64,000 nt of DNA from an uncultured Oscillospiraceae bacterium (GTDB taxonomy: Bacteria > Bacillota > Clostridia > Oscillospirales > Oscillospiraceae): positions 1-64,000 of the forward strand of contig CAKTJC010000014.1 of assembly GCA_934567355.1 (NCBI GenBank). The letters run 5' to 3'. The translations under genes were made by a program, and so were the position numbers. The number at the start of each line of letters is the position of its first letter. Position 1 is the first letter of the stretch. Below, piece by piece: positions 8,360-16,452 of the stretch. The notes under the pieces were generated by a model. The model was not told where the DNA came from, searched no databases, and saw only the letters and a list, made by a program, of their open reading frames with translations.

Positions 8360-9595
8360 TCAGTTGAGCTGCTCGTCGATCCTGGCGGCTGCATCGTGCA
8401 TTGCCTGGGCAATATCCGCATTCTCAACGAAAATGCTCGTCACCATCTCGCTCCAGATCTCCTGGATGGCGGAATTGTTGGGCGAGGGAATGCGCGCCTT
8501 GGCAGACTCCATCTGCTCCATGTATACCGACCAAACGGGATTGCTCTGCACGGCGTCGCTGCTGACCAGAGACTTGAGGATCGGCAGCTGACCGGCCTTC
8601 AGCATTGCCAGCTGGACTTCCTCGGAGGTCATGAATTTCGCAAATTCATAGGCGGCATCCGTGTGCTCGCTGGTTGCGAACACCGCAATGTCCTCGCCGC
8701 CGACTACGGAAGCGCTGCGGCCTTCGTAGGTGGGGATGGTAGCTGCGGTGATGCCCTTTGCCAGGCTGTCCTCATAGGAGCCGAAGTACCAGGGGCCTTC
8801 AAAGAACATGGCATATTCGCTGTTGATGCCGTCCCAGGCGTCTACGGAGCCGTCCACGTCGCGGATGGTAAAGATCTTCTCATCGTGAAGCGCGACGATC
8901 TTCTGCATGGCGGCAATGCTGGCGTCGCTGTCCAGATAGCCGGAGGCCTTGGTGAAGCCGTCGTCGGTCAGCACGCCGCCGAACAGCCAGAAATAGGGAT
9001 ACATATCCCAGTCGCCCACGCCGGACACATTCAGGCTGTAGGAGCCGCGGGTCTTGGCAGCCTCGATGAAGGCCTCCATGGTCTCGGGGACCTCCGTCAG
9101 GCCAAGCTCGGCGAGCACATTGGTGTTGACGACCGCCGCCTTGCAGTTGGTGTCCAGCGGCAGACCGTAATACTTGCCCTGGTACAGATTGGTGGAAAGC
9201 GGTGCATCCAGATAGTTTTCGGAAATTTCCGCAAAATCAGCATAGTCACTCAATGCAGCCAGGCCGCCCTGCTTGGCATAGGCTGCGATGTTCGCGATAT
9301 CCACACGAGCCACATCCGGGCTCATGCCGGTGCCGAAGGAGGTGACGATCATCTGATGATACTGGCTGCTGTCCTGCCGGACGGCCTCAACCTTGATCTC
9401 AGGATGTGCAGTCTCCCACAGGGGCATGACCTCATTGAGGAACTGTGCCTCCTCGTTGTCGCCGTAGGTGTGCCAGAAGGTAATTGTAATCGGCTCTTCG
9501 CCCGCCGCCTTTGCCGTGGTGAAGCCTGCCGTGCACACTGCGATCATCGCAAAGCAGAGCAGCATTGCCAACCATTTCATACTGTGCTTTTTCAT
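8360..9595 (-). CDS. Sugar ABC transporter substrate-binding protein
   Basis: A 411-residue extracellular solute-binding protein of the family-1 type. It begins with a Sec signal (MKKHSMKWLAMLLCFAMIAV, cleavage likely after AKA near residue 31) and continues with ITITFWHTYGDNEE, the usual start of the mature domain. A cysteine lies in the signal at AVCTAG, but this is a poor lipobox, so lipid anchoring is uncertain. It is the first gene of the operon and starts at 9595 after GGGAGG. The ligand is probably an isomaltooligosaccharide or related alpha-glucan, inferred from the two downstream hydrolases. Confidence 0.9.
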   Translation of the reverse strand: MKKHSMKWLAMLLCFAMIAVCTAGFTTAKAAGEEPITITFWHTYGDNEEAQFLNEVMPLWETAHPEIKVEAVRQDSSQYHQMIVTSFGTGMSPDVARVDIANIAAYAKQGGLAALSDYADFAEISENYLDAPLSTNLYQGKYYGLPLDTNCKAAVVNTNVLAELGLTEVPETMEAFIEAAKTRGSYSLNVSGVGDWDMYPYFWLFGGVLTDDGFTKASGYLDSDASIAAMQKIVALHDEKIFTIRDVDGSVDAWDGINSEYAMFFEGPWYFGSYEDSLAKGITAATIPTYEGRSASVVGGEDIAVFATSEHTDAAYEFAKFMTSEEVQLAMLKAGQLPILKSLVSSDAVQSNPVWSVYMEQMESAKARIPSPNNSAIQEIWSEMVTSIFVENADIAQAMHDAAARIDEQLN

Positions 9596-9621
9596 TGTGA
9601 TCCTCCCAATTCTAATTATTC

Positions 9622-9673
9622 TGCGAATCCCGATTCGCACTTTGATTATACGCCCAGGAGGGCACAAGGTGAA
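9622..9673 (-). promoter_or_regulatory. Promoter and palindromic operator of the alpha-glucan operon
   Basis: On the minus strand TATAAT lies at 9650-9645 with a -35 match TTCACC (4 of 6) at 9673-9668, 17 bp apart. The palindrome TGCGAATC-CC-GATTCGCA at 9622-9639 covers the expected transcription start, a repressor-like position. No LacI or GntR gene is in this operon, so the regulator that binds it is not known. Confidence 0.6.
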
Positions 9674-10226
9674 TGGAGAGCGGCGTCTTTATTTGTATTA
9701 TAGCGACTTTTTTACAAAAAGTCACTGGACAGTTTTTGGACATATATAAAAAATTTCGTATTCTTTTTGTGCATTTTTACTGCACCCGGGCTCTGAAACA
9801 GCGAGCACTGGAAAAGAATAGGGGATCTCCCGTGGGCGGGGGAATCATTGACTTGGTACAGTTTACTAGTTTAACAGCTGGGTATTGTACGATCCATCAG
9901 ATAAAGCAAAATACCTTTACCGATGTTGGATGCAGCTCCCAAAAGCAAAAACACGCATTTCAAAACGAAAAGCCAATGCGACCGCAAGAACGCGGGATAC
10001 TCGGTCCTGAAGAAGATTGGAGCTGCCTGTATGCTGCGTACGCTTATGGCTGTCAGTATATTCTCAAAAAGATCATCACAAACAAGGGACTCGCAGCAGC
10101 CGGATACTTTGAATTCCGAAACTACTGCGAGTCTCCATATTTGTGAGATTAAATCGCCGCGTGCCGAACAGTATACACGGTGGCGCGAGAGACCAGCCGG
10201 GTAACTAGCTTGTCACCCAATTGGCC
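9674..10226. other. Gene-poor 550-bp interval
   Basis: No convincing gene. Short open frames exist on both strands but lack ribosome binding sites and recognisable motifs. The base composition is lower in GC than in the flanking genes, as in decayed sequence. It separates the start of the alpha-glucan operon from the 3' end of the GH20 gene. Confidence 0.5.
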
Positions 10227-12092
10227 TTAATAGTCGATTCTGCCCGGGGTGGCGATTTCGTCCATGGTGTTGGTGCAGATGATGGAGCCGTTGGGGCGGC
10301 GCTTGGTGATGAGGGCTTCTTCCTCCAGCTCGGGGATGGTCTCTGCCTCGCCCAGGGCGAAGGCACGCATCTTTTCTCCGGCGGTGGACATCCGCGCTGC
10401 GATGCCGCCCATGCGAACCTCGATGATCTCAAAGCCATTGGGCTTATTGGTGGATTCCCACAGCTTCCGCCATACCACCCGCAGGGTGTTCAGCGCTTCC
10501 ACGGTGGCGGGGATGCCGTCTGCCAGGGCGGCGGCCTGCTCCCGGTTGCGGGTGCGCACTGCCGTGCCAGCCTGCTCGTGCCATACGCACTTGAGCGCCA
10601 GCGCGTTGGCGAGGGCAGCGTAGAAATCAAACAGGAGCCCATATTCCGGGTTCTCCACGGCATAGCGGGCATAGCGGGTGACAAGGCTGCCGAAATGCTC
10701 TGCCATGGCGTAGCCCTGGGTATCCGCCTCGAAGAGCTGAATCAGCGGATCCTGATACAGCATGAATTTGCAGGCATTGACGGGGTCGGAGGGGTTATCC
10801 TTCATGCCGGGCATATAGTTGAGCAGGCTCAGATCCAGGAATGCCTGGGCATCCGCGTGGCAGCAGCGGCGGAAGCGCTCTGCCAGACGCTGCTCGTCGT
10901 AGCTTTCGTTGAAGGTCAGCTCGCCGTAGAGCTGCAGACCCAGCAGGGCAGCGGTGAGGTTGCATTCGCCGCCGTTGTCGCCCCAGGCGGTAGCCAGCGC
11001 CAGGGGGATATTTGCCTTGGCGCTGGCGGTGAGACCGGCGACGCTGTTGGCAATGGCGGTGGGGTAGTCCGGCGCAGGACCGATCCAGGTCCAGATGCCG
11101 CCGGCGAACACCGTGGGGGCGGGGAACTGGGCATGCTTATACAGCGCGTCGGTGTACTTTTCCTCCCGGCTCTGGTAGTAGTCCCAGTACATCAGGGTGA
11201 TGCGGGGATCTACGGCAGCCTTGGCCTTGTCGGAGGGCAGACCGGGGCTGTGGTAATCCCTGCCGTCCAGATGGAAATACATGTCGCTCCACATCATGGC
11301 CTTCAGGCCGTACTTGTCGCAGATGCCCAGCACCCGGGACAGGTGGCGGCCAATGACGCTGTGGGGGTCCTCATAGCCGAAGCGGGTCAGGTGGGCACCC
11401 AGGCCCACGCCGAAGGCCTCGTCCATGCCCAGGTGGATCTTTTTGGAGCGGTAGGGGGCGGTGGCGGCGCGGATCATCTTATCCAGCAGCACATAGGTCT
11501 CGTCCAGGTCGGCCAGCAGCACCTCGTCATTGTCCCGCAGCCGGTGGTAAGCAGGCCAATGGAGGATGCGCTTCAAATGCCCAAGGGTCTGGATGCAGGG
11601 GCACAGCTCGATGCCGAAGAGATCTGCGTAATCGTCCAGAGCCTTCAGCTCGTCGTAGGTATAGCGCCCGCGCTTATAGCCGAAGAAGGGCTCGCCGGGC
11701 ACCTCGTAGGTATCCTCGGTATACATCATGCCCAGGTTCAGACCCATCAGCGCCATCTTCCGGAAGAAGAAGCGCAGCGCGGTGGGATTCAGCACGGCAT
11801 TGCGGGAGCAGTCGAACATGATGCCGGAGGACTGGAATCTTGCTTTCTCGTGAATGGAGCATTGAGTCAGGGGAATGGGGATCAGACTCATGGCGCGGTA
11901 GAACTGAATGGGTGCTGCCCAGGTGACGGTGACGGTTTTTCCGTCGCTCTCCACGGCCAGCTCGTCCCCGTGGATACAGGTCACGGCGATGCCGCCGGAG
12001 CCGATGGCGATGCCCAGATCGTCACGGAGCTCGGCCAGCGCCTCCTGCCAGTGCTCCGGGGGGTTGCCAAGAATATGGAAAGTAGGTTTCAT
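10227..12092 (-). CDS. GH20 beta-N-acetylhexosaminidase-like enzyme
   Basis: A 621-residue protein with the GH20 catalytic Asp-Glu pair in IHLGMDEAFG (D224, E225), where the Glu is the acid/base and the Asp positions the substrate acetamido group. The barrel starts around residue 90 after a small N-terminal alpha/beta domain typical of the family. There is no signal peptide, so it probably acts inside the cell on imported GlcNAc- or GalNAc-containing oligosaccharides. The start at 12092 follows AAGGAG. It is divergent from the LplB/LplC transporter and the GH38/GH2 genes, which points to breakdown of host N-glycan or similar fragments. The exact sugar specificity is not known. Confidence 0.82.
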   Translation of the reverse strand: MKPTFHILGNPPEHWQEALAELRDDLGIAIGSGGIAVTCIHGDELAVESDGKTVTVTWAAPIQFYRAMSLIPIPLTQCSIHEKARFQSSGIMFDCSRNAVLNPTALRFFFRKMALMGLNLGMMYTEDTYEVPGEPFFGYKRGRYTYDELKALDDYADLFGIELCPCIQTLGHLKRILHWPAYHRLRDNDEVLLADLDETYVLLDKMIRAATAPYRSKKIHLGMDEAFGVGLGAHLTRFGYEDPHSVIGRHLSRVLGICDKYGLKAMMWSDMYFHLDGRDYHSPGLPSDKAKAAVDPRITLMYWDYYQSREEKYTDALYKHAQFPAPTVFAGGIWTWIGPAPDYPTAIANSVAGLTASAKANIPLALATAWGDNGGECNLTAALLGLQLYGELTFNESYDEQRLAERFRRCCHADAQAFLDLSLLNYMPGMKDNPSDPVNACKFMLYQDPLIQLFEADTQGYAMAEHFGSLVTRYARYAVENPEYGLLFDFYAALANALALKCVWHEQAGTAVRTRNREQAAALADGIPATVEALNTLRVVWRKLWESTNKPNGFEIIEVRMGGIAARMSTAGEKMRAFALGEAETIPELEEEALITKRRPNGSIICTNTMDEIATPGRIDY

Positions 12093-12398
12093 ACGCGAAC
12101 GCTCCTTATGGATGAATGGTGGGATTTTCCCGCCCCTATTATCCACCAAAACCGGGATACATGGAAGTCTAAAAACGATACATTCGAAAGAATCGGCGCT
12201 TGTGACAAATTTTTGATGCCGCCTATGTATAAAACATACAATTTCTGATGGGGAAGGTAAAATTCTGACGTAAAATTTTCACAAGGAAGTTCCTATTTTA
12301 TACTATCTTTTTCCTTTTTGATACTATACAATTTGGTGAAAATTGCTACAATAAATGTGCAGCATCGAGTGACCAAAACAGAAAGGCGGGATGAATGG

Positions 12399-13382
12399 AT
12401 GGCAATGTCGGCAAAGGAAAAAACGGCAGCAGTGCGCCTGGATAAGAAGCGGAGGCGCAGGTGGAGAAAGGACGACACCGAGCTCTCCCTGCTGGCCATT
12501 CCGACTTTTGTGTGGTATGTCCTGTTCTGCTACCTGCCCATGTTCGGCATCGTGCTGGCATTCAAGAACTACAAGATCGTGGATGCCACCAAGAGCTTCT
12601 TCTATAATCTGATGCACAGCGAGTGGGTCGGCTTCAAGAATTTCCAGTATTTCCTGAACCTGCGGGATTTCCCCCGCATCCTGCGCAATACGCTGCTGTA
12701 TAATATCGTATTTATCGTGCTGGACATCGTCCTGCCCGTGGGCGCGGCGATCATGATCGGCAACATCTATTCCAAGCGCAAATCCAAAACCTATCAGACC
12801 CTGATGTTCATGCCCCACTTTATGAGCTGGGTCGTGGTCAGCTACTTCGTATATGCCTTCCTGGTGGCGGATAAGGGTCTGCTCAATTCCGTCATCCGCG
12901 CTTTCGGCGGGAAGAATATCAACTGGTACTTCGAGCCGAAATACTGGCCGTTCATCCTGACCTTCATGCACATCTGGAAGGTGCTGGGCTACAGCATGGT
13001 GGTGTATCTTGCCTCCATCACCGGCATCGATTCCACGCTGTATGAGGCGGCGGTGCTGGACGGCGCATCCAAGGCACAGCAGGCGAAATACATCACGCTG
13101 CCGTCGCTTCGCCCCATCATCATTATGATGTTCATCATGTCCGTGGGGCATATCTTTTCTTCGGACTTCGGACTGTTCTATCAGGTCACCCGGGGTGCCG
13201 GTCAGCCCCTGACCCCCATGGTGGCAACCTTCGATGTGAAGATCTTCCAGATGGTCACCACCTCCGTCAAGCTGGGTCAGAATGCGGCGGCATCCATGTT
13301 CCAGGCCATTATCGGCTGCGTCACCATCTTGACTGCCAACGCCATTGTCCGTAAGGTGGACAAGAACAGCGCGCTGATTTGA
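12399..13382 (+). CDS. lplB: LplB-type polysaccharide ABC transporter permease
   Basis: A 327-residue membrane permease of the LplB group of CUT1 transporters, with the signature N-terminal block ELSLLAIPTFVWYVLFCYLP and the EAA loop YEAAVLDGASKAQQAKYITLP. The ATG at 12399 is preferred with AAAGGCGGG eight bases upstream. Its basic cytoplasmic N-terminus of about 40 residues is typical. It works with the LplC partner at 13398 and the DUF3502 binding protein. No ATPase gene is nearby. Confidence 0.9.
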   Translation: MAMSAKEKTAAVRLDKKRRRRWRKDDTELSLLAIPTFVWYVLFCYLPMFGIVLAFKNYKIVDATKSFFYNLMHSEWVGFKNFQYFLNLRDFPRILRNTLLYNIVFIVLDIVLPVGAAIMIGNIYSKRKSKTYQTLMFMPHFMSWVVVSYFVYAFLVADKGLLNSVIRAFGGKNINWYFEPKYWPFILTFMHIWKVLGYSMVVYLASITGIDSTLYEAAVLDGASKAQQAKYITLPSLRPIIIMMFIMSVGHIFSSDFGLFYQVTRGAGQPLTPMVATFDVKIFQMVTTSVKLGQNAAASMFQAIIGCVTILTANAIVRKVDKNSALI

Positions 13383-13397
13383 CGGGAGGGATCTGCT

Positions 13398-14354
13398 GTG
13401 ACGAATCAAAAGCATAAGAAAAAACAGCATCAGGTGGTCACCAATGACAATATGACCCGCCTGAACCGCATCAAGCCCGCAACCAACGTGATCTTCAACC
13501 TGATCTTTGTGTTGCTGGCGCTGGTGTGCATCCTGCCTATCTTTTACATTTTCCTGATCTCCATCACCAAGGAGAGCGTCATCCGCACCCAAGGCTATCA
13601 GTTCTTCGTCACTGCCGAGACCATTTCGGCAGAGGCATACAAGTATCTGTGGACCCAGCGGGCGACCATCCTCAATTCCCTGTGGATCTCCGTTGAGGTC
13701 ACCGTCATCGGCACCGTGCTGGGTGTGGCGCTGACCTGCCTGATGGGCTATGTCCTGTCCCGCACGGAGTATTATCTGAACCGGTTCCTCACCATCGTGG
13801 TGTTTATTCCCATGGTGTTCGGCGGCGGCCTGGCAGCATCCTATGTGGTCAATACCCAGGTGCTGAAGCTCCAGGACACCATCTGGGCGCTGATCCTGCC
13901 GCTGGCGGTTTCCAGCTTCAATGTGACCATCGCCCGCACCTTCTTCCGCACCACGGTGCCGGATTCCATCATTGAGTCCGCCCGGATCGACGGCGCGTCC
14001 CAGCCCACCATTTTCTTCCGCATCGTGCTGCCTATCTCCAAGCCGGTGCTGGCGACCATCGGGCTGTTCCTCGCCTTCGGCTACTGGAACGACTGGTATC
14101 AGTCCATGCTGTATATCAAGAGCGAAAGTCTCCAGTCCCTGCAGGCCATGCTGAACTCCATGCAGAAGGATCTGGAATTCCTCACCAAGAACCCCACCGC
14201 CGGTCTGACCCAGTCGGACATGATCCGGCAGATGCCCCAGGAATCCGTCCGCATGGCCATCGCCTTTGTGGTGGCGGTGCCCATTGCCTGTGTGTATCCC
14301 TTCTTCCAGAAATACTTCATCTCCGGCCTTACCATCGGCGCGGTGAAGGGATAA
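13398..14354 (+). CDS. lplC: LplC-type polysaccharide ABC transporter permease
   Basis: A 318-residue permease with six membrane segments and the EAA loop IESARIDGASQPTIFFRIVLP in a CUT1 MalG-like fold. It starts with GTG at 13398, eight bases after GGAGGG. The C-terminus FISGLTIGAVKG is the usual end of this group. It lies 15 bp after lplB and is clearly co-transcribed. Confidence 0.9.
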   Translation: MTNQKHKKKQHQVVTNDNMTRLNRIKPATNVIFNLIFVLLALVCILPIFYIFLISITKESVIRTQGYQFFVTAETISAEAYKYLWTQRATILNSLWISVEVTVIGTVLGVALTCLMGYVLSRTEYYLNRFLTIVVFIPMVFGGGLAASYVVNTQVLKLQDTIWALILPLAVSSFNVTIARTFFRTTVPDSIIESARIDGASQPTIFFRIVLPISKPVLATIGLFLAFGYWNDWYQSMLYIKSESLQSLQAMLNSMQKDLEFLTKNPTAGLTQSDMIRQMPQESVRMAIAFVVAVPIACVYPFFQKYFISGLTIGAVKG

Positions 14355-14423
14355 AATAGCCGCCCGGAAGGGGAGAACGGCGCAGTAAACCTTGTATTGA
14401 CGCGGCGCTGCCGCTCAAGAAAA

Positions 14424-14449
14424 GGAGGCTCCGAAACAGGAGCTTCCCG
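14424..14449 (+). terminator. Hairpin ahead of the DUF3502 binding-protein gene
   Basis: GGAGGCTCC and GGAGCTTCC can pair over nine bases with one G-T pair, in the 119-bp gap between lplC and the binding-protein gene. It may be an mRNA-processing or stabilising hairpin that lets the binding protein be made in excess. Confidence 0.4.
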
Positions 14450-14473
14450 AATAAAAATTTAGGAGGAACACCA

Positions 14474-15898
14474 ATGAAGAAGATTCTCGCTATGCTCCTG
14501 GCAGTCGCTATGATTGCCACCCTGTTCGTCGGGATCGCTCCCACCGCCAAGGCTGACGACGTCGTCACCCTGAAGTGGGTCACCGTCGGCTCCGGCATGC
14601 CCGCCAACTACGATGCCTGGAAAGACAACCTCAATGCCTATTTGGAAGAGAAGATCGGCGTCCATCTGGAAGTCGAAGTCATCGGCTGGGGCGACTGGGA
14701 TACCCGTCGCAACATGATCGTCTCCACCAACGAGCCCTACGACATCATGTTCACCAACAACGGCACCTTCTACAACGATGTGACCATCGGCGCTTTCGCT
14801 GACATCGGCGGCATCGTGGAGACCGCTGCTCCCGAGCTGTTCCAGTTCATCCCCGAGTCCTACTGGGATGCCTGCAAGATCGACGGCAAGCTGTACGGCG
14901 TGCCCACCTACAAGGATTCCTCCGCTACCGCTTACTTCGTGTACGACCTGACCAAGGTGGAAGCCACCGGCCTGGACTACGCCGCTGCCCACACCATGCA
15001 GGAAGTCACCCCCATCCTGAAGGCTATGTACGAGGCCGACAAGTCCGCCGTGTTTATCATGAACAAGGGCGGCCTGGACTTCATCTACGGCTCCCGCTAT
15101 GACGATATCTCCGCCGGTCTGCCCGCCATCGGTGTCTCCTACGCCAAGGGCACTCCCGAGGTCGTGTCCGTGTTCGAGCAGGACGACGTGATGGAAGACC
15201 TGAAGACCCTGCACGAGTGGTACGAGGCTGGCTACATCAACTCCGATGCTGCCACCCTGGCCGAGGCTCCCTCCTACCGTCCCTGCTTCGTAGCTCAGGG
15301 CTGGCCCGCCGCTGCGAAGACCACCTGGGGCCCCAACATGGGTGTTGGCGATCAGTGCGTCGCCATCCAGTGGGGCGATACCGTCCTGTCCAACGCGACC
15401 GTTCAGGGCTCCATGAACTGCATCTCCGCCGCCTGCAAGAACCCCGAGAAGGCTCTGCAGCTGCTGCAGCTGGTCAACACCGACTCCAAGGTCCGTGACG
15501 CTCTGTACTTCGGCCTGGAAGGCGACAACTTCGAGTACACCGCCGACGGCAGAGTCCACAAGCTGAACACCGACTGGACCATGGCCGGCTACACCCAGGG
15601 CACCTTCTTCAACGTGACCCTGACCGACGACGTGGACTTCAACCAGTGGGACGAAGTGAAGGCGCTGAACGAGCAAGCCGTTGCCTCCCCCATCCTGGGC
15701 TTCTCCCTGAACAGTGAGCCCATCGCCGATGAGCTGGCTGCCTGCATCGCCATCTACGCCGAGTACCGTCCCATCCTGATGACCGGTACTCAGGATCCCG
15801 CCGAGACCGTGGCTACCATGCTGGAGGCCATGCGTGATTCCGGCCTGGACGACATCATTGCCGAGATTCAGAGCCAGATCGACGCTTGGGCAAACTGA
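14474..15898 (+). CDS. Extracellular solute-binding protein with DUF3502 domain
   Basis: A 474-residue binding protein of the LipO/LplA type. A Sec signal peptide (MKKILAMLLAVAMIATLFVG, cleavage near AKA at residue 30) precedes the family-1 solute-binding fold and a C-terminal DUF3502 domain ending in a helical IIAEIQSQIDAWAN tail. No lipobox cysteine is present. The ribosome binding site AGGAGG is 12 bases upstream. Its codons are strikingly biased toward C- and T-ending choices (GCC, GCT, ACC), unlike neighbours, which fits very high expression. The ligand is probably a host-type oligosaccharide, given the downstream GH38 and GH2 enzymes. Confidence 0.9.
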   Translation: MKKILAMLLAVAMIATLFVGIAPTAKADDVVTLKWVTVGSGMPANYDAWKDNLNAYLEEKIGVHLEVEVIGWGDWDTRRNMIVSTNEPYDIMFTNNGTFYNDVTIGAFADIGGIVETAAPELFQFIPESYWDACKIDGKLYGVPTYKDSSATAYFVYDLTKVEATGLDYAAAHTMQEVTPILKAMYEADKSAVFIMNKGGLDFIYGSRYDDISAGLPAIGVSYAKGTPEVVSVFEQDDVMEDLKTLHEWYEAGYINSDAATLAEAPSYRPCFVAQGWPAAAKTTWGPNMGVGDQCVAIQWGDTVLSNATVQGSMNCISAACKNPEKALQLLQLVNTDSKVRDALYFGLEGDNFEYTADGRVHKLNTDWTMAGYTQGTFFNVTLTDDVDFNQWDEVKALNEQAVASPILGFSLNSEPIADELAACIAIYAEYRPILMTGTQDPAETVATMLEAMRDSGLDDIIAEIQSQIDAWAN

Positions 15899-15926
15899 TC
15901 AATAACCAATCTCCCTGATACATTTC

Positions 15927-15960
15927 GCGGGGTCGGTGCAGCCGCACCGACCCCGCTTTT
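15927..15960 (+). terminator. Rho-independent terminator after the binding-protein gene
   Basis: Perfect 13-bp stem GCGGGGTCGGTGC/GCACCGACCCCGC with an AGCC loop and four T. A palindromic repeat copy starts only five bases later. Confidence 0.85.
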
Positions 15961-15964
15961 CTAA

Positions 15965-16125
15965 GGAACCTCTGAATAAATCAACTTCGGCTGAGCAGCG
16001 GATCTTTTCCTCTGGCTGTGCGGTTTCAAAAGTGGGAAATACATACAGTATTCCTCCACTTTTGAAACCTTCATCCAGTGAAAAATCTCTCGCTGTCAGC
16101 TCTTGCCGATTTATTCAGAGCTTCC
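15965..16125 (+). repeat. 160-bp palindromic repeat, copy A
   Basis: Begins GGAACCTCTGAATAAATC and ends GATTTATTCAGAGCTTCC. The inner stem GGTTTCAAAAGTGG (16022-16035) pairs perfectly with CCACTTTTGAAACC (16056-16069) around the conserved loop GAAATACATACAGTATTCCT. The two long arms are imperfect inverted copies of each other over some 55 bases. It lies after the terminator of the binding-protein gene. Confidence 0.92.
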
Positions 16126-16258
16126 CTAAAGCCCCCACTGTTCCCAAGCCGGGCGGCCTGATGGATGACGCAAAGTGTTGACGGCATGCAGGGTGCTTGC
16201 AAAACCGGCACATGGCTGCTACAATCAGGGCATCCGGCCTGGAAACAGGATATATTAA
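16126..16258. other. Spacer between two palindromic repeats
   Basis: A 133-bp stretch between copies A and B with no gene or motif I recognise. Confidence 0.5.
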
Positions 16259-16418
16259 GGAAGCTCTGAATAAATCATCTGCGGCTGGACAGCGGGTCTT
16301 TTGCCCCATGCCGCAGGATGAAAAATGGGAAATACACAAAGTATTCCTCCATTTTTCATCCTTTGCCTGGGAACAAAATCCCTCGCTGCCAGCTCTTGCT
16401 GATTTAATCAGAGCTTCC
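16259..16418 (+). repeat. 160-bp palindromic repeat, copy B
   Basis: Same ends as copy A, flanked by TTAA on both sides. The inner stem is different, GGATGAAAAATGG (16316-16328) with CCATTTTTCATCC (16349-16361), but again perfectly complementary, around GAAATACACAAAGTATTCCT. It lies directly upstream of the GH38 gene, so it may be in that gene's leader. Confidence 0.92.
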
Positions 16419-16452
16419 TTAAACCAAACATCAATACAGCGAGGGAATGCCA

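Noticed and set aside
9673..10146. A possible 157-residue plus-strand gene in the 9674-10226 gap
   Set aside because: No ribosome binding site, no homology-like motif and mixed composition. The opposite strand has a short hydrophobic stretch but no intact gene either.
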